The notes: generated by a model not told the origin, from the letters alone. Shown: positions 1-9,952, numbered from the stretch's first letter. The stretch is DNA of 64,000 nt from Iodobacter violaceini (GCF_011601265.1 NZ_JAAOLX010000007.1:265116-329115), one strand, 5' to 3'. Program-made: numbers and translations.

Positions 1-387
1 GCTTTCATACTAGTACGAGGATTCAGTAAAAATTAAACAAATATCTGGACGGACAAGCCTTTACCTGAGCGCAATAAAACGCTGCAGATGCAATGCTCAT
101 CAGTCGTTAAATAAAGCGGGGATTAAATTGACAACCAGCAGGAATAAATACGATAGAAATGTTGTTTTTTCGTGTGTTTGCATGCCGTTTTTGGCGGGTT
201 TATCAGGGCAAAAAACACAATGAATCAGGGCTGATTCCGCGGCAGCAAAAGCGATACAAGACTTGCCGTGACAAGCCAGCTTTGCTGCATGGCAATAATT
301 CCATACATTTTCATACAAAGTTAACCTACCTGATCAGGCCAGACACACCTACAATACCCCCTTTTTATGCCAAGAGTATCGTGAACC
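1..387. other. Upstream gap before the mla operon
   Basis: No credible gene is visible here. Short reading frames on both strands have no ribosome binding site and no recognisable domain. The stretch is moderately AT-rich and must contain the promoter of the mla operon. A TACAAT hexamer at 350-355 could be a -10 box, but no good -35 box lies 16-18 bases upstream, so I do not call a promoter. The preceding gene is outside the window. Confidence 0.5.
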
Positions 388-1197
388 ATGCCTTCCTCGC
401 TGGTCCAGTTTGAGAATGTGAGCTTTGCTTACGGTGAACGTCCGGTGCTTACCGATGTATCGCTGAGCATCAAGCCCGGCCAGGTGGTCGCCATCATGGG
501 TGGATCCGGCTCGGGCAAAACCACCATCCTCAAGTTGATTGGCGGGCAAATTCAGCCCCATATGGGCAAGCTGACGGTTGCCGGAGAGGATGTGGGCAGG
601 ATGAACGAGGCCAGTCTTTATAAAATGCGTAAAAAACTTGGCATGTTGTTTCAGTTTGGCGCGCTTTTTACTGACTTATCTGTATTTGATAACGTGGCAT
701 TTCCGCTCAGAGAGCGCAGCAATCTGCCCGAATCCATGATCCGTGATTTAGTGCTGATGAAACTGAACGCCGTAGGCTTACGGGGCGTCAGTGATCAGAT
801 GCCATCAGAGCTGTCCGGCGGCATGGCAAGACGCGTGGCACTGGCAAGGGCAATTGCCCTTGACCCTGCTGTGATGCTTTATGACGAGCCATTTACGGGT
901 TTAGATCCCATTTCGCTCGCCACGATCGGCCAGCTGATCCGCAATTTGAATGATGCCCTTGGCACGGCATCGGTGATTGTGACGCACGATGTTGAAGAAT
1001 CGCTGTCGATTGTGGACTACGTCTATTTTCTGGCCGACGGAAAAATTGTTGCCGAAGGCACGCCAGAACAAGTTCGCTCATCAACACACCCTTTTGTAAA
1101 ACAGTTTATCAATGGGGAAACAGACGGCCCTGTGCCTTTCCACAAACCCGCTGTCCCCTATGCCAGCGATCTGGGATTGGAGCCACCCCGTGCTTAA
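388..1197 (+). CDS. mlaF: MlaF, ATPase of the Mla phospholipid transporter
   Basis: ATPase subunit of the MlaFEDB inner-membrane complex, which moves phospholipids between inner and outer membrane to keep outer-membrane lipid asymmetry. The 269-residue protein has a Walker A (GGSGSGKTT, about residues 38-46), the ABC signature LSGGMARR (about 141-148) and Walker B MLYDEPFTGLDP (about 161-172). The SGGMxRR form is typical of Mla/Mce ATPases. The length fits the family. It is the first gene of mlaFEDCB and overlaps mlaE by 8 bases. The ATG at 388 has only a weak AAGAG 11 bases upstream. Confidence 0.96.
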   Translation: MPSSLVQFENVSFAYGERPVLTDVSLSIKPGQVVAIMGGSGSGKTTILKLIGGQIQPHMGKLTVAGEDVGRMNEASLYKMRKKLGMLFQFGALFTDLSVFDNVAFPLRERSNLPESMIRDLVLMKLNAVGLRGVSDQMPSELSGGMARRVALARAIALDPAVMLYDEPFTGLDPISLATIGQLIRNLNDALGTASVIVTHDVEESLSIVDYVYFLADGKIVAEGTPEQVRSSTHPFVKQFINGETDGPVPFHKPAVPYASDLGLEPPRA

Positions 1198-1984
1198 TTA
1201 TCTGTTTAACGCCATCTCAAAATTTGGCCGGCCGTTCAGCAACATCATCATCAAGCTGGGCTTTGCCTGCCGCTTTATGCTGGCTATCCTGCGTCATTCC
1301 CCTACCTCCTTGCTCAGGTTTCAGCTTACAATGCGTGAAATCTGGTTTGCGGGTGTGCTCTCTGTATTGATTATTGCGGTATCAGGCCTGTTTGTAGGCA
1401 TGGTCCTGGCCCTGCAAGGTTTTGATACGCTGCAGCGCTTTGGTGCTACCGAATCGCTGGGCATTTTAGTGGCCCTGTCATTGGTCCGAGAGCTGGGGCC
1501 TGTGGTGGGTGCTTTACTGTTTGCCAGCCGTGCAGGCTCGGCCATTACCGCAGAGATTGGCTTGATGAAAGCCACAGAACAACTGGCGGCAATGGAAATG
1601 ATGGCCGTTAACCCCATCGCCCGCGTCGTTGCACCGCGTTTCTGGGGGGGCGTGATCTCTATGCCTCTGCTTGCGGCCATGTTCAGTGCAATGGGTATTT
1701 TTGGCGGCTATCTGATTGGGGTAAAGCTGCTTGGGCTGGATGAAGGCGCTTTTTGGTCGCAAATGCAAAGCGCAGTGGATTTTCGCCAGGATGTCATCAA
1801 CGGCGTGATCAAGAGCGTGGTATTTGGTGTTGCCATCTCACTCATTGCGGTCTTTGAAGGGTATGATGCGCCGCCTACCGCTGAGGGCGTATCTGGAGCA
1901 ACAACCCGTACGGTTGTGACCAGCTCACTTGTCATTCTGGCGCTGGACTTTGTGCTCACCGCCTTTATGTTCAGAGGAATTTAA
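1190..1984 (+). CDS. mlaE: MlaE, permease of the Mla phospholipid transporter
   Basis: Integral membrane permease (MlaE/YrbE family) of the MlaFEDB complex. The frame is open from 1112, but I choose the GTG at 1190. It has a GGAG 8 bases upstream, gives 264 residues (close to the usual 260) and starts at the conserved N-terminal region instead of inside mlaF. Several hydrophobic segments are visible, and the central motif ESLGILVALSLVRELGP followed by a GSAITAEIG stretch is the family signature. It overlaps mlaF by 8 bases, which suggests translational coupling. Confidence 0.94.
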   Translation: MLNYLFNAISKFGRPFSNIIIKLGFACRFMLAILRHSPTSLLRFQLTMREIWFAGVLSVLIIAVSGLFVGMVLALQGFDTLQRFGATESLGILVALSLVRELGPVVGALLFASRAGSAITAEIGLMKATEQLAAMEMMAVNPIARVVAPRFWGGVISMPLLAAMFSAMGIFGGYLIGVKLLGLDEGAFWSQMQSAVDFRQDVINGVIKSVVFGVAISLIAVFEGYDAPPTAEGVSGATTRTVVTSSLVILALDFVLTAFMFRGI

Positions 1985-2048
1985 GAATTTCCGGATGTCC
2001 CGGCTTATGGCCGGTGCATCCGCTGTTAAGTGTCTAAGGGGTATTAAA

Positions 2049-2516
2049 ATGAAAAGAGGCATGATTGATTTCTGGGTAGGTCTGTTTGCCGCTGCAGGCA
2101 TTGCCGCCTTGCTGTTTTTATCTTTGCGCGTCAGCAGCCAGACCACTTTACCGGCTTCCGACAGCTACGAGCTTACAGCTAATTTCGACAATGTAGGCGG
2201 GCTTAAAGTACGTGCCCCTGTGAAAAGTGCCGGGGTTTTGGTTGGCCGTGTGAGTAGTATCACTCTGGATACAGAGCGTTACGTTGCACGGGTGAAGCTG
2301 GATATGGATAGCCGCTATCATTTCAGCAAAGATGCTTCTGCAGAAATCCTCACCTCAGGTCTCTTAGGTGAACAATATATCGGCGTTACATCTGGCGCAG
2401 ACGACAAAATGCTTCAGGCTGGAAATAGCTTCACCATTACTTCTTCAGCCATTGTGCTGGAGCAATTGATCAGCCGGGTGCTGTTTAACAAAGCAGAAAC
2501 CGCTGCTGAGAAATGA
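2049..2516 (+). CDS. mlaD: MlaD, MCE-domain subunit of the Mla system
   Basis: Membrane-anchored periplasmic MCE-domain protein. It forms the hexameric ring through which phospholipids pass between the MlaFE core and MlaC. The chosen ATG at 2049 follows AAGGGG with good spacing. The longer open frame from 1929 would overlap mlaE and has no family similarity. The 155-residue product has one N-terminal transmembrane helix (about residues 8-25) and then the MCE domain, including the VGGLKVRAPVKSAGV region and the LLGEQYIGV segment. It lies 64 bases after mlaE in the same operon. Confidence 0.95.
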   Translation: MKRGMIDFWVGLFAAAGIAALLFLSLRVSSQTTLPASDSYELTANFDNVGGLKVRAPVKSAGVLVGRVSSITLDTERYVARVKLDMDSRYHFSKDASAEILTSGLLGEQYIGVTSGADDKMLQAGNSFTITSSAIVLEQLISRVLFNKAETAAEK

Positions 2517-2545
2517 TCGTAAGCAATATCAATGGAGTACACAAA

Positions 2546-3148
2546 ATGAAAAAATGGATCCTCGCCCTCTCAATGGGTTTTATCGCAACCTGCAGCCTTG
2601 CCGCGCCAGTTGAATCGCCAGAATTGATTGTAAAAAATGTCAGCCGTGATGTGCTGGAAATCATCAGGAAAAACGATAGGGATCAGCTGAAAGCCAGAGA
2701 TTTAGTCGATACACGGGTTGCACCGCTGGCTGACTACAACCGCATGACTATGCTGGCTGTCGGGCGCAACTGGAAAACAGCAACGCCGGAACAACAGCAG
2801 GCTTTAACACGCGAATTCCGTACGATGCTGGTTCGCACTTACTTCTCTGCGCTGTCTATCTACAAAAACGCACAGGTTGATGTAAAAGGCACTCGCGCGG
2901 GCAACGACTCCAGTGAAATGGTCGTGCTGACCGAAGTCAGCCTGCCTGGCCAAAAGCCTATTCCGCTTGATTTCAGCTTTGAAAAAACCGATGCTGGCTG
3001 GAAAACTTACGACATCGCAGTTGATGGCATCAGTTTTATCAATAACAACCGCAATCAGTTTAATGCCATCATCCGTAAAGATGGCCTTGATGGCCTCATC
3101 AAGCAATTATCTGATCGTAATAACGCGCAGCGTAACGCCAGCAAATGA
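2546..3148 (+). CDS. mlaC: MlaC, periplasmic phospholipid shuttle
   Basis: Soluble periplasmic lipid carrier (Tol-tol-Ttg2/MlaC family) that transfers phospholipids between the MlaA-porin complex and MlaD. The start at 2546 (MKKWILALSMGF) has GGAG upstream and gives a clear signal peptide with cleavage near CSLAAP. The frame could begin at 2513, but that start precedes the signal peptide and has no ribosome site. The 200-residue mature-sized protein contains the family pattern TRVAPLADYNRMTMLAVGRNW and a C-terminal GIS-F-NNNRNQF segment. Confidence 0.95.
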   Translation: MKKWILALSMGFIATCSLAAPVESPELIVKNVSRDVLEIIRKNDRDQLKARDLVDTRVAPLADYNRMTMLAVGRNWKTATPEQQQALTREFRTMLVRTYFSALSIYKNAQVDVKGTRAGNDSSEMVVLTEVSLPGQKPIPLDFSFEKTDAGWKTYDIAVDGISFINNNRNQFNAIIRKDGLDGLIKQLSDRNNAQRNASK

Positions 3149-3420
3149 AAACCTTTCAGCCAGATGGTACGCTTACGCTTGAATCCGCAAGCCGCCAGCT
3201 CGCCACATTGCCCAGCCTGGGGCAAGGCGAGCAGCTGAATGTAGACTTAAGCCAAATCACAGCAGCAGATTCCAGCGCTGTTGCGCTGCTCTTACACTGG
3301 ATGCGCACCGCCCAAAAGCAAGGGGCAGAATTGCAATTTTCTGGTGTGCCTGAGGGGCTGGCCGGTTTGATTCGCCTCTACGAAGTAGATGCTCTTTTAC
3401 CACTGAGTAAGCAGATATAA
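3145..3420 (+). CDS. mlaB: MlaB, STAS-domain subunit
   Basis: Small cytoplasmic STAS-domain protein (91 residues) that binds MlaF and stabilises the MlaFEDB complex. The STAS pattern shows in the VDLSQITAADSSAVALLLHW segment. Its start overlaps the mlaC stop as ATGA, indicating coupled translation. It closes the mlaFEDCB set. An intergenic gap of 98 bases separates it from mlaA. Confidence 0.9.
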   Translation: MKTFQPDGTLTLESASRQLATLPSLGQGEQLNVDLSQITAADSSAVALLLHWMRTAQKQGAELQFSGVPEGLAGLIRLYEVDALLPLSKQI

Positions 3421-3518
3421 ATTTTCTGCCCCGATTGCACTGAGCGCCGTTCTATAAAGCAGCGCTCAGCTGCAAATCAGCCTAGAATATCGACCTTGCT
3501 CACTTATTTACGACACAC

Positions 3519-4325
3519 ATGCGCCGTCTTCTTCCTTTTTTTGCCCTCCTGCTTGGCGCATGTGCGACGCCACAGAATAACTACGACCCTATCGAGCCTG
3601 TGAATCGCGGTATTTATGCGTTTAACAACACGATAGATAAAGCCGTGGTTAAACCTGCCGCCGAAGCACACGAAAAATACTCCCCTGGCCCTGTTAAGCA
3701 GGGTGCGAGTAATTTCTTTGACAATATCGATGATTTCTTTGCATCGTTTGGTGCCCTGCTGCAAGGCAAAGGCAGCGAAGCAAGCCACAGCATGGGCCGA
3801 GTCTTGGTTAACACCACACTGGGCATGTTTGGCTTAGTCGACTGGGCCAGCGATATGGGCCTGAAGAAAAGCGATGAAGACATTGGTCAGGCTTTGGGCA
3901 GCTGGGGAATGGGTTCCGGCCCCTATTTAATGATTCCTTTTCGTGGCCCAACCACGCTCAGAGACAGCAGCGATTTAGCTGTACGCTTCTTTGCTGATCC
4001 GTTAGATATCTGGGATGGCTCCCAGGAGCTAAGCACACAAGTGATTCGCTATGGAGCATGGGGCATTGAGCAGCGCCGTCAGCTGCTGCCGCTGGATCAG
4101 CTGGTAAATTCACAAGCTGACCCTTACGCCTATATACGTGATGCCTATCTGCAACGCAGATACTTCAGAGTATGGGACGGCAACCCGCCCAAGCCTCTGC
4201 AATTAGGCCCGACAGACGAAGAGCTTGATGCGATTGATGCAGCGAAAGAGCAGCGTGCAAATGCATCTGCGGCAAGCGCACCTGCCAGCCTGCCAGCAAG
4301 CGCTGTTGCCGGGGTAGCCCCTTGA
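3519..4325 (+). CDS. mlaA: MlaA (VacJ), outer-membrane lipoprotein
   Basis: Outer-membrane lipoprotein that removes mislocalised phospholipids from the outer leaflet and hands them to MlaC. The 268-residue protein starts with a lipoprotein signal peptide (MRRLLPFFALLLGAC, lipobox LGAC with the Cys at residue 15). The MlaA hallmarks follow: YDPIEPVNRGIYAFN near the N-terminus and the central GxYLMIPFxGPTTLRD segment. The C-terminal 30 residues are Ala/Ser/Pro-rich low complexity. In E. coli mlaA is unlinked to mlaFEDCB; here it is adjacent, as in many beta-proteobacteria. Its stop overlaps the next start (TTGA). Confidence 0.95.
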   Translation: MRRLLPFFALLLGACATPQNNYDPIEPVNRGIYAFNNTIDKAVVKPAAEAHEKYSPGPVKQGASNFFDNIDDFFASFGALLQGKGSEASHSMGRVLVNTTLGMFGLVDWASDMGLKKSDEDIGQALGSWGMGSGPYLMIPFRGPTTLRDSSDLAVRFFADPLDIWDGSQELSTQVIRYGAWGIEQRRQLLPLDQLVNSQADPYAYIRDAYLQRRYFRVWDGNPPKPLQLGPTDEELDAIDAAKEQRANASAASAPASLPASAVAGVAP

Positions 4326-5218
4326 GCGCAATTGTTTTTGAATCAGTAGCCAAGCAATTCGGCGATTTTCATGCACTAAAAGGCGTGAGCTTTACGGTAG
4401 AGCAGGGTGATTTTTTTGCCCTGCTGGGCCCCAATGGTGCCGGTAAAACCACACTGATTTCTGCCCTTGCAGGCTTATCCCGGCCCACATCCGGGCATAT
4501 TTCTGTAATGGGCTTTGATGTTCAGAAAGACTACCGCGAAGCCCGCCGGGCAGTAGGCATTGTTCCGCAAGAGCTGGTCTTTGATCCCTTTTTTACAGTA
4601 CGCGAAACGCTGACATTCCAATCCGGCTATTTTGGCCTGCGCAATAATGGCGACTGGATTGACGAGATTCTTGCCAACCTTGGCCTCACCGACAAAGCCA
4701 ACACCAATATGCGGGCCTTATCCGGCGGCATGAAGCGCCGTGTGATGGTGGCGCAAGCCCTGGTGCACCGCCCGCCCGTCATCGTACTGGATGAGCCCAC
4801 CGCTGGTGTGGACGTAGAGCTGCGCAAAACACTGTGGGATTTTATCCGCCGCCTTAATAGTGACGGCCACACCATTGTGCTGACGACGCATTATTTAGAA
4901 GAAGCCGAAACTCTGTGCAACCGCATCGCCATGCTTAAAAAAGGCGAGCTGATTTCCCTTGAAAACAAAGACACGCTGATGAGCCGCGGTGCGGCGCGTG
5001 AATTGTTTATTAAAATCAAACCTGCCGTACTGCCTGCATCCCTTGCCCCGCTGCTGATTTGCGAACGTGATAACGGCTTTGAGCTCAAACTTGCAGACTG
5101 CAAAGATCTGGAAGCCATCCTTACCGAGCTCAGAAATAACTCGGTTCAGCTCAGAGATATCGAAGTAGGCAAGGCCGATCTGGAAACGATTTTTGTCGAC
5201 ATGATGTCTGGCAGCTAA
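4322..5218 (+). CDS. ABC-2 type exporter ATPase (YadG-like)
   Basis: ATP-binding subunit of an ABC-2 type transporter, substrate unknown. Walker A is GPNGAGKTT (about residues 36-44), the signature is LSGGMKRRVM and Walker B VIVLDEPTAGVD. The C-terminal about 80 residues form the accessory domain common in YadG/CcmA-type ATPases. The start codon is TTG at 4322, overlapping the mlaA stop. Translation may therefore be coupled to mlaA, and a role in envelope lipid or polysaccharide handling is possible but unproven. The permease follows after 51 bases. Confidence 0.85.
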   Translation: MSAIVFESVAKQFGDFHALKGVSFTVEQGDFFALLGPNGAGKTTLISALAGLSRPTSGHISVMGFDVQKDYREARRAVGIVPQELVFDPFFTVRETLTFQSGYFGLRNNGDWIDEILANLGLTDKANTNMRALSGGMKRRVMVAQALVHRPPVIVLDEPTAGVDVELRKTLWDFIRRLNSDGHTIVLTTHYLEEAETLCNRIAMLKKGELISLENKDTLMSRGAARELFIKIKPAVLPASLAPLLICERDNGFELKLADCKDLEAILTELRNNSVQLRDIEVGKADLETIFVDMMSGS

Positions 5219-5269
5219 TTCGCCACCAGCACATCACTGCCCACACACCCTCTGCGACAAGAAGACACT

Positions 5270-6025
5270 ATGCAAGGTTTTTACACGCTGTTTTACAAAG
5301 AAGTACTGCGCTTTTGGAAAGTTGCTTTTCAAACCGTAGCAGCGCCTGTGCTCACTGCGCTGATGTACCTGCTGATTTTTGCCCATGTGCTCGACAGCCA
5401 TGTAGAGCCCTATCCCGGCGTGCAATACACCGCGTTTCTGATTCCGGGCCTTGTAATGATGTCGGTGCTGCAAAACAGCTTTGCCAATTCTTCCTCCAGC
5501 CTGATTCAGTCAAAAGTAACCGGCAGCCTGATTTTTGCCCTTTTGCCACCGCTTTCACATATGGAGTTTTTCCTTGCCTATATGCTGGCAGCCATGGTGC
5601 GCGGGCTTGTTGTGGGTGCGGGCGTTTTAGCTGTCACCATGTGGTTTAACCTGCCGGCTTTTGCTCATCCGCTGTGGATTTTAGTTTTTGCGCTGACCAG
5701 CTCGGCCTTGATGGCCGCCCTGGGCATCCTGGCGGGCATCTGGGCAGAAAAATATGATCAGCTGGCTGCATTTCAAAATTTTCTGATTATGCCGCTGACG
5801 TTTTTATCCGGCGTGTTCTATTCCATTCACAGCCTGCCTGCCTTCTGGCAGGGCGTTTCGGCCTGGAACCCAATATTTTATATGATTGACGGTTTTCGCT
5901 ACGGCTTTTTTGGCGTAAGCGATGTATCGCCATGGCATGCATTAGCCGTTGCAGCGCTTTCTTTAGTGATCGTTGGCAGCGCTGCCTACGCATTGATTAA
6001 ATCTGGTTATAAATTAAGGCAATAA
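5270..6025 (+). CDS. ABC-2 type exporter permease (YadH-like)
   Basis: Membrane subunit matching the upstream ATPase. It has 251 residues with about six hydrophobic segments. The ABC-2 signature region reads LTFLSGVFYSIHSLPAFWQGVSAWNP before the last helices, which is typical of YadH/NodJ-type permeases. The start ATG at 5270 follows an AAGAAG sequence. The conserved pairing with the preceding ATPase makes the transporter assignment firm; the substrate is not visible from sequence. Confidence 0.88.
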   Translation: MQGFYTLFYKEVLRFWKVAFQTVAAPVLTALMYLLIFAHVLDSHVEPYPGVQYTAFLIPGLVMMSVLQNSFANSSSSLIQSKVTGSLIFALLPPLSHMEFFLAYMLAAMVRGLVVGAGVLAVTMWFNLPAFAHPLWILVFALTSSALMAALGILAGIWAEKYDQLAAFQNFLIMPLTFLSGVFYSIHSLPAFWQGVSAWNPIFYMIDGFRYGFFGVSDVSPWHALAVAALSLVIVGSAAYALIKSGYKLRQ

Positions 6026-6029
6026 CCCC

Positions 6030-6271
6030 ATGACTCCCGAATCAGTACAAGCCTTGCTTACCGATCGCCTCAGCGCCACTGCGGTTGAAGTAACAGGCGA
6101 TGGTCATCATTTTTATGCGCGTATCGCATCCCCCCGCTTCGAAGGTCTTGGCCTGCTGGCCCGCCACCGTTTAGTAAAAGATGCGGTTAAACCAGAAATT
6201 GATTCGGGTGAATTACACGCCCTGTCGCTGGAAAAAACGCTCACGCCAGCCGAATGGGCAGAGCGTGCAGT

Positions 6272-6275
<4 letters not shown>
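6030..6275 (+). CDS. ibaG: IbaG, BolA-family protein
   Basis: Small BolA-like protein (81 residues) of the IbaG/YrbA type, which works with monothiol glutaredoxins in iron-sulfur handling. The class-II KH-like fold signature shows as VEVTGDGHHFYARIASPRFEGL followed by LARHRLVKDAV. In E. coli ibaG also sits between mlaB and murA, which supports the name. It lies 4 bases after the permease, and its stop overlaps the next start (GTGA). Confidence 0.9.
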
Positions 6276-7719
<1,444 letters not shown>

Positions 7720-7736
7720 GTAAAACCGGGCTCGCA

Positions 7737-7775
7737 TAAGCTGCCAGGGAGAGAAAACCCACCCTGGCAGGCTTA
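7737..7775 (+). terminator. Stem-loop after murA
   Basis: Inverted repeat with arms TAAGC-TGCCAGGG (7737-7749) and CCCTGGCA-g-GCTTA (7762-7775), 13 bp with one bulged G and a 12-base loop. No U tract follows, so it may act as an mRNA 3'-end stabiliser or a weak terminator, not as a standard intrinsic terminator. Confidence 0.5.
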
Positions 7776-7881
7776 AACGCTCAGGCTGCTTTGCAAAAAT
7801 ACTTTTTCCTGGCCGCTTTGCATAAGCAGACAGATTAGGGTAAAACCTAGCCTGCACACACACCGACCCTGGGACATAACC

Positions 7882-8286
7882 ATGCTGATTTTCAATCCCA
7901 AACCTGCCCCGGAAGAACAAGACAATAAGCCACGCCTGCCTTCACAAAATGAAAAAGGCGCAGCCGCTTTAGCCCACCTTGCAGGCGTATTCTGGCTCCC
8001 CATCCTGCCGATGGCGGTACTGGCCCTGATGATCCCCCTGATCGTGCTGCAATTTGCCCGTGTGCATTCTGACTATGTAGAGCAACACGCCATCAGTGCA
8101 TGTAATTTCCAACTGCTGATGGGCTGCCTGTACGCCCTTGCGATGCTGGCTGGCTTTATTGTGCACAGCCCGCTGCCACTTTGGTGGATTGCCATTGGCT
8201 CAGCTATTTTTGCCCTGTGGGAAGGCGCAAAAGCCATCAACGGCTGGCCATCAAAATACCCTGTCAGCTTAAAATTATTTAAGTAA
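7882..8286 (+). CDS. DUF4870-type membrane protein
   Basis: Protein of 134 residues whose core matches the DUF4870 pattern: an AHLAGVFWLPI start, a polar HSDYVEQHAISACNFQL segment between helices and two or three transmembrane helices (about 40-60, 80-98, 102-118). The N-terminal 28 residues are soluble and charged. DUF4870 proteins are small membrane proteins of unknown function. The gene sits alone between murA and hisG; its link to either pathway is not evident. Confidence 0.7.
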   Translation: MLIFNPKPAPEEQDNKPRLPSQNEKGAAALAHLAGVFWLPILPMAVLALMIPLIVLQFARVHSDYVEQHAISACNFQLLMGCLYALAMLAGFIVHSPLPLWWIAIGSAIFALWEGAKAINGWPSKYPVSLKLFK

Positions 8287-8317
8287 TCCAATAAACGCCC
8301 GCACCCCCCCTCGCCAA

Positions 8318-8406
8318 AGAGATTAAATCTCTGAAACACGGGCTGGCGTGCGGCATGGGCAAAAACATGCAGTATCTGCGGCCTGTTCTCTGGCCTTCAG
8401 CCAGAG
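8318..8406 (+). promoter_or_regulatory. Dyad and stem-loop in the hisG leader
   Basis: Two structured elements precede hisG. At 8318-8332 there is a perfect dyad AGAGATT-A-AATCTCT, which could be an operator. At 8388-8406 there is a hairpin CTCTGGC-cttca-GCCAGAG. No run of His codons is seen, so this is not a classical his attenuator. The functional reading is inference from symmetry and position only. Confidence 0.35.
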
Positions 8407-8453
8407 AGGCTGATTGCAATGCCGCTGCCACATTAAATCTACCGGACGTATTT

Positions 8454-9113
8454 ATGATCACCATCGCGCTATCCAAAGGTCGTATCTTCGAAGAAACGCT
8501 GCCCTTACTGGCCGCTGCTGGAATTGTCCCTTCTGAAGCGCCAGAATCCAGCCGCAAGCTGATTATTGGCACCAATATGGAAGACGTCCGGCTGATTATT
8601 GTGCGCGCCACCGATGTGCCCACCTATGTGCAATACGGCGCGGCAGACCTGGGCATTGCCGGTAAAGACGTGCTGCTGGAACACGGCGGCGCTGGCCTTT
8701 ATCTGCCACTGGACTTAGATATCGCCAAATGCCGGCTGATGGTGGCCGTGCAAAATGGTTTTGATTACGAAGGCGCGGTAAAACAAGGCGCCCGTTTACG
8801 CATCGCCACCAAATACACTGAATGCGCGCGCGAACACTTTGCCAATAAAGGCGTACACGTCGATTTAATCAAGCTCTACGGCTCTATGGAGCTGGCCCCG
8901 CTGGTTGGCCTTGCCGATGCCATCGTCGACCTCGTATCCACGGGCAGCACACTCAAAGCCAATAATCTGGTGGCCGTAGAAGACATCCGCGAAATCAGCT
9001 CGCGCCTCGTGGTAAACCAGGCCGCGCTGAAGCTCAAACACAGCAAGCTGCAGCCGATTATTGATGCGTTTGCAGCGACTGTTGCGGCCAGGCAAGCTGA
9101 GCATCTGACTTAG
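8454..9113 (+). CDS. hisG: ATP phosphoribosyltransferase, short form (HisG)
   Basis: First step of histidine synthesis: ATP + PRPP to phosphoribosyl-ATP. The ATG at 8454 ([10 protein letters not shown]) has GGACG upstream and gives 219 residues. The frame is open from 8355, but that adds an unrelated leader. The length marks the short HisG class, which lacks the C-terminal regulatory domain and needs HisZ as partner; hisZ is not in the window. Conserved parts include the [11 protein letters not shown] motif and the PRPP-binding [13 protein letters not shown] motif. The rest of the his cluster is displaced: hisD is 12 kb downstream. Confidence 0.95.
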   Translation: MITIALSKGRIFEETLPLLAAAGIVPSEAPESSRKLIIGTNMEDVRLIIVRATDVPTYVQYGAADLGIAGKDVLLEHGGAGLYLPLDLDIAKCRLMVAVQNGFDYEGAVKQGARLRIATKYTECAREHFANKGVHVDLIKLYGSMELAPLVGLADAIVDLVSTGSTLKANNLVAVEDIREISSRLVVNQAALKLKHSKLQPIIDAFAATVAARQAEHLT

Positions 9114-9210
9114 GTCGGGTGAAAGCCTTGAGCAAAGCTGAAAAATGCACGGGCTTCACCCCATGTGCACTGAGTACTATGTTTTTTCATTAAAAAACCG
9201 CGAAAAAACA

Positions 9211-9436
9211 CAATAACCACGCTCTCTGCACAGGGCTTTAAAGTCCCCTTGAAACACGCAAGCTCCGAACAAGCGGGGCAGGAGATCGCTTGAGGGCGAG
9301 GCAGCGGGCCAATGCCAGCCGCAGCCGACGGTCCGCAGCGCAGGGGCCTGCGTGTTTCGTGAGATCGCCTTCTTTGCTTACTTTCTTGGCGAAGCAGAAA
9401 TCAAATACTTCGCGGGGATTGCGCACCTAAACAACC
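9211..9436 (+). repeat. Interspersed structured repeat, copy 1
   Basis: First of four related elements in the window. It begins 97 bases after the hisG stop with CAATAACCACGCTCT, shared with copy 2. A perfect 10-bp outer stem is formed by GAAACACGCA (9251-9260) and TGCGTGTTTC (9349-9358), 88 bases apart. Shared blocks include GAACAAGCGGGGC, TCCGCAGCGCAGGGG and TTCTTTGCTTACTTTCTTGGC. The 3' third has diverged: the CAAGAAAGG arm and the GTGCC-GAA-GGCAC hairpin seen in the other copies are missing, so this is a 3'-degraded copy. Confidence 0.8.
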
Positions 9437-9670
9437 TGCGTATTTTTCAACATTGCTCGCGGGCTTCTCCCGCCCTGCGATGATTCAATACTTGTAATGC
9501 TCCCCCGGCACACAACCACTTCATCGTTGTACTCCAAATAAACCAATCCAATATAAACTGAGTAAATTCATTTATTCCGCTTTGTCATAATAAAAATAAT
9601 TAATTCCGCAGCCAACAACATGCCTTTCGCATTCAATTATTATTAATATTAATTAATCAAACAATTATTG
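9437..9670. other. AT-rich gap before the Mg2+ transport leader
   Basis: No gene is recognisable. The left end holds a CGCGGG-cttct-CCCGC-like inverted repeat near 9457-9475. Most of 9530-9670 is very AT-rich with runs such as TTATTATTAATATTAATTAATC, which may act as an UP-element-like or regulator-binding region for the promoter at 9671. Confidence 0.4.
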
Positions 9671-9698
9671 TTGACATTAATTATCTGATCAGTAAAAT
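9671..9698 (+). promoter_or_regulatory. Sigma-70 promoter for the Mg2+ transport leader
   Basis: TTGACA (9671-9676), a 16-base spacer and TAAAAT (9693-9698) make a strong sigma-70-type match in AT-rich DNA. Transcription would start near 9705 and produce a leader of about 250 bases before the first coding sequence at 9953. Confidence 0.6.
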
Positions 9699-9716
9699 GC
9701 CCTGCATATTAACTAT

Positions 9717-9889
9717 CTGAGAGGCTGTCTGTGGACAACGACGGATGTAATCGATCTGTGTTGGTTAACCGCGGTATAGCAGGATAAACAGATTCAATCT
9801 GCCATATCCTGCAACGCAGGGTGTGGTGTCTTTGGGCTTAGCCCCGCTCACCTTCTCCATTACATAAAACAGCAAACTGCTGTTTTATG
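9717..9889 (+). ncRNA. Candidate structured leader RNA (riboswitch-like) upstream of Mg2+ transport genes
   Basis: The leader between the promoter and the gene at 9953 has nested helices. GAGAGG near 9720-9725 can pair with CCTTCTC at 9851-9857 (one bulge) as a closing stem. Inside are GCAGGATA (9779-9786) with TATCCTGC (9805-9812), enclosing CAGAT-TCA-ATCTG (9789-9801), and GGGC-TTA-GCCC (9834-9844). Immediately 3' is a 12-bp hairpin CATAAAACAGCA-AAC-TGCTGTTTTATG (9863-9889). A junction followed by an expression-platform-like hairpin resembles a riboswitch. I do not recognise the M-box or yybP-ykoY consensus. Mg2+ sensing is inferred from the downstream genes. Confidence 0.5.
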
Positions 9890-9952
9890 CCTGTGGCTGG
9901 GTTTCATCCTTATTGATATCAATCGTCCTCCCTTTATTTTTCGGAGGCTGAA

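Noticed and set aside
8355..8453. Classical his attenuator leader peptide before hisG
   Set aside because: No run of His codons in any frame and no terminator with a U tract.
9671..9952. M-box or yybP-ykoY riboswitch
   Set aside because: The hallmark conserved strings of those classes, as I recall them, are not visible; kept only as an unclassified structured leader.
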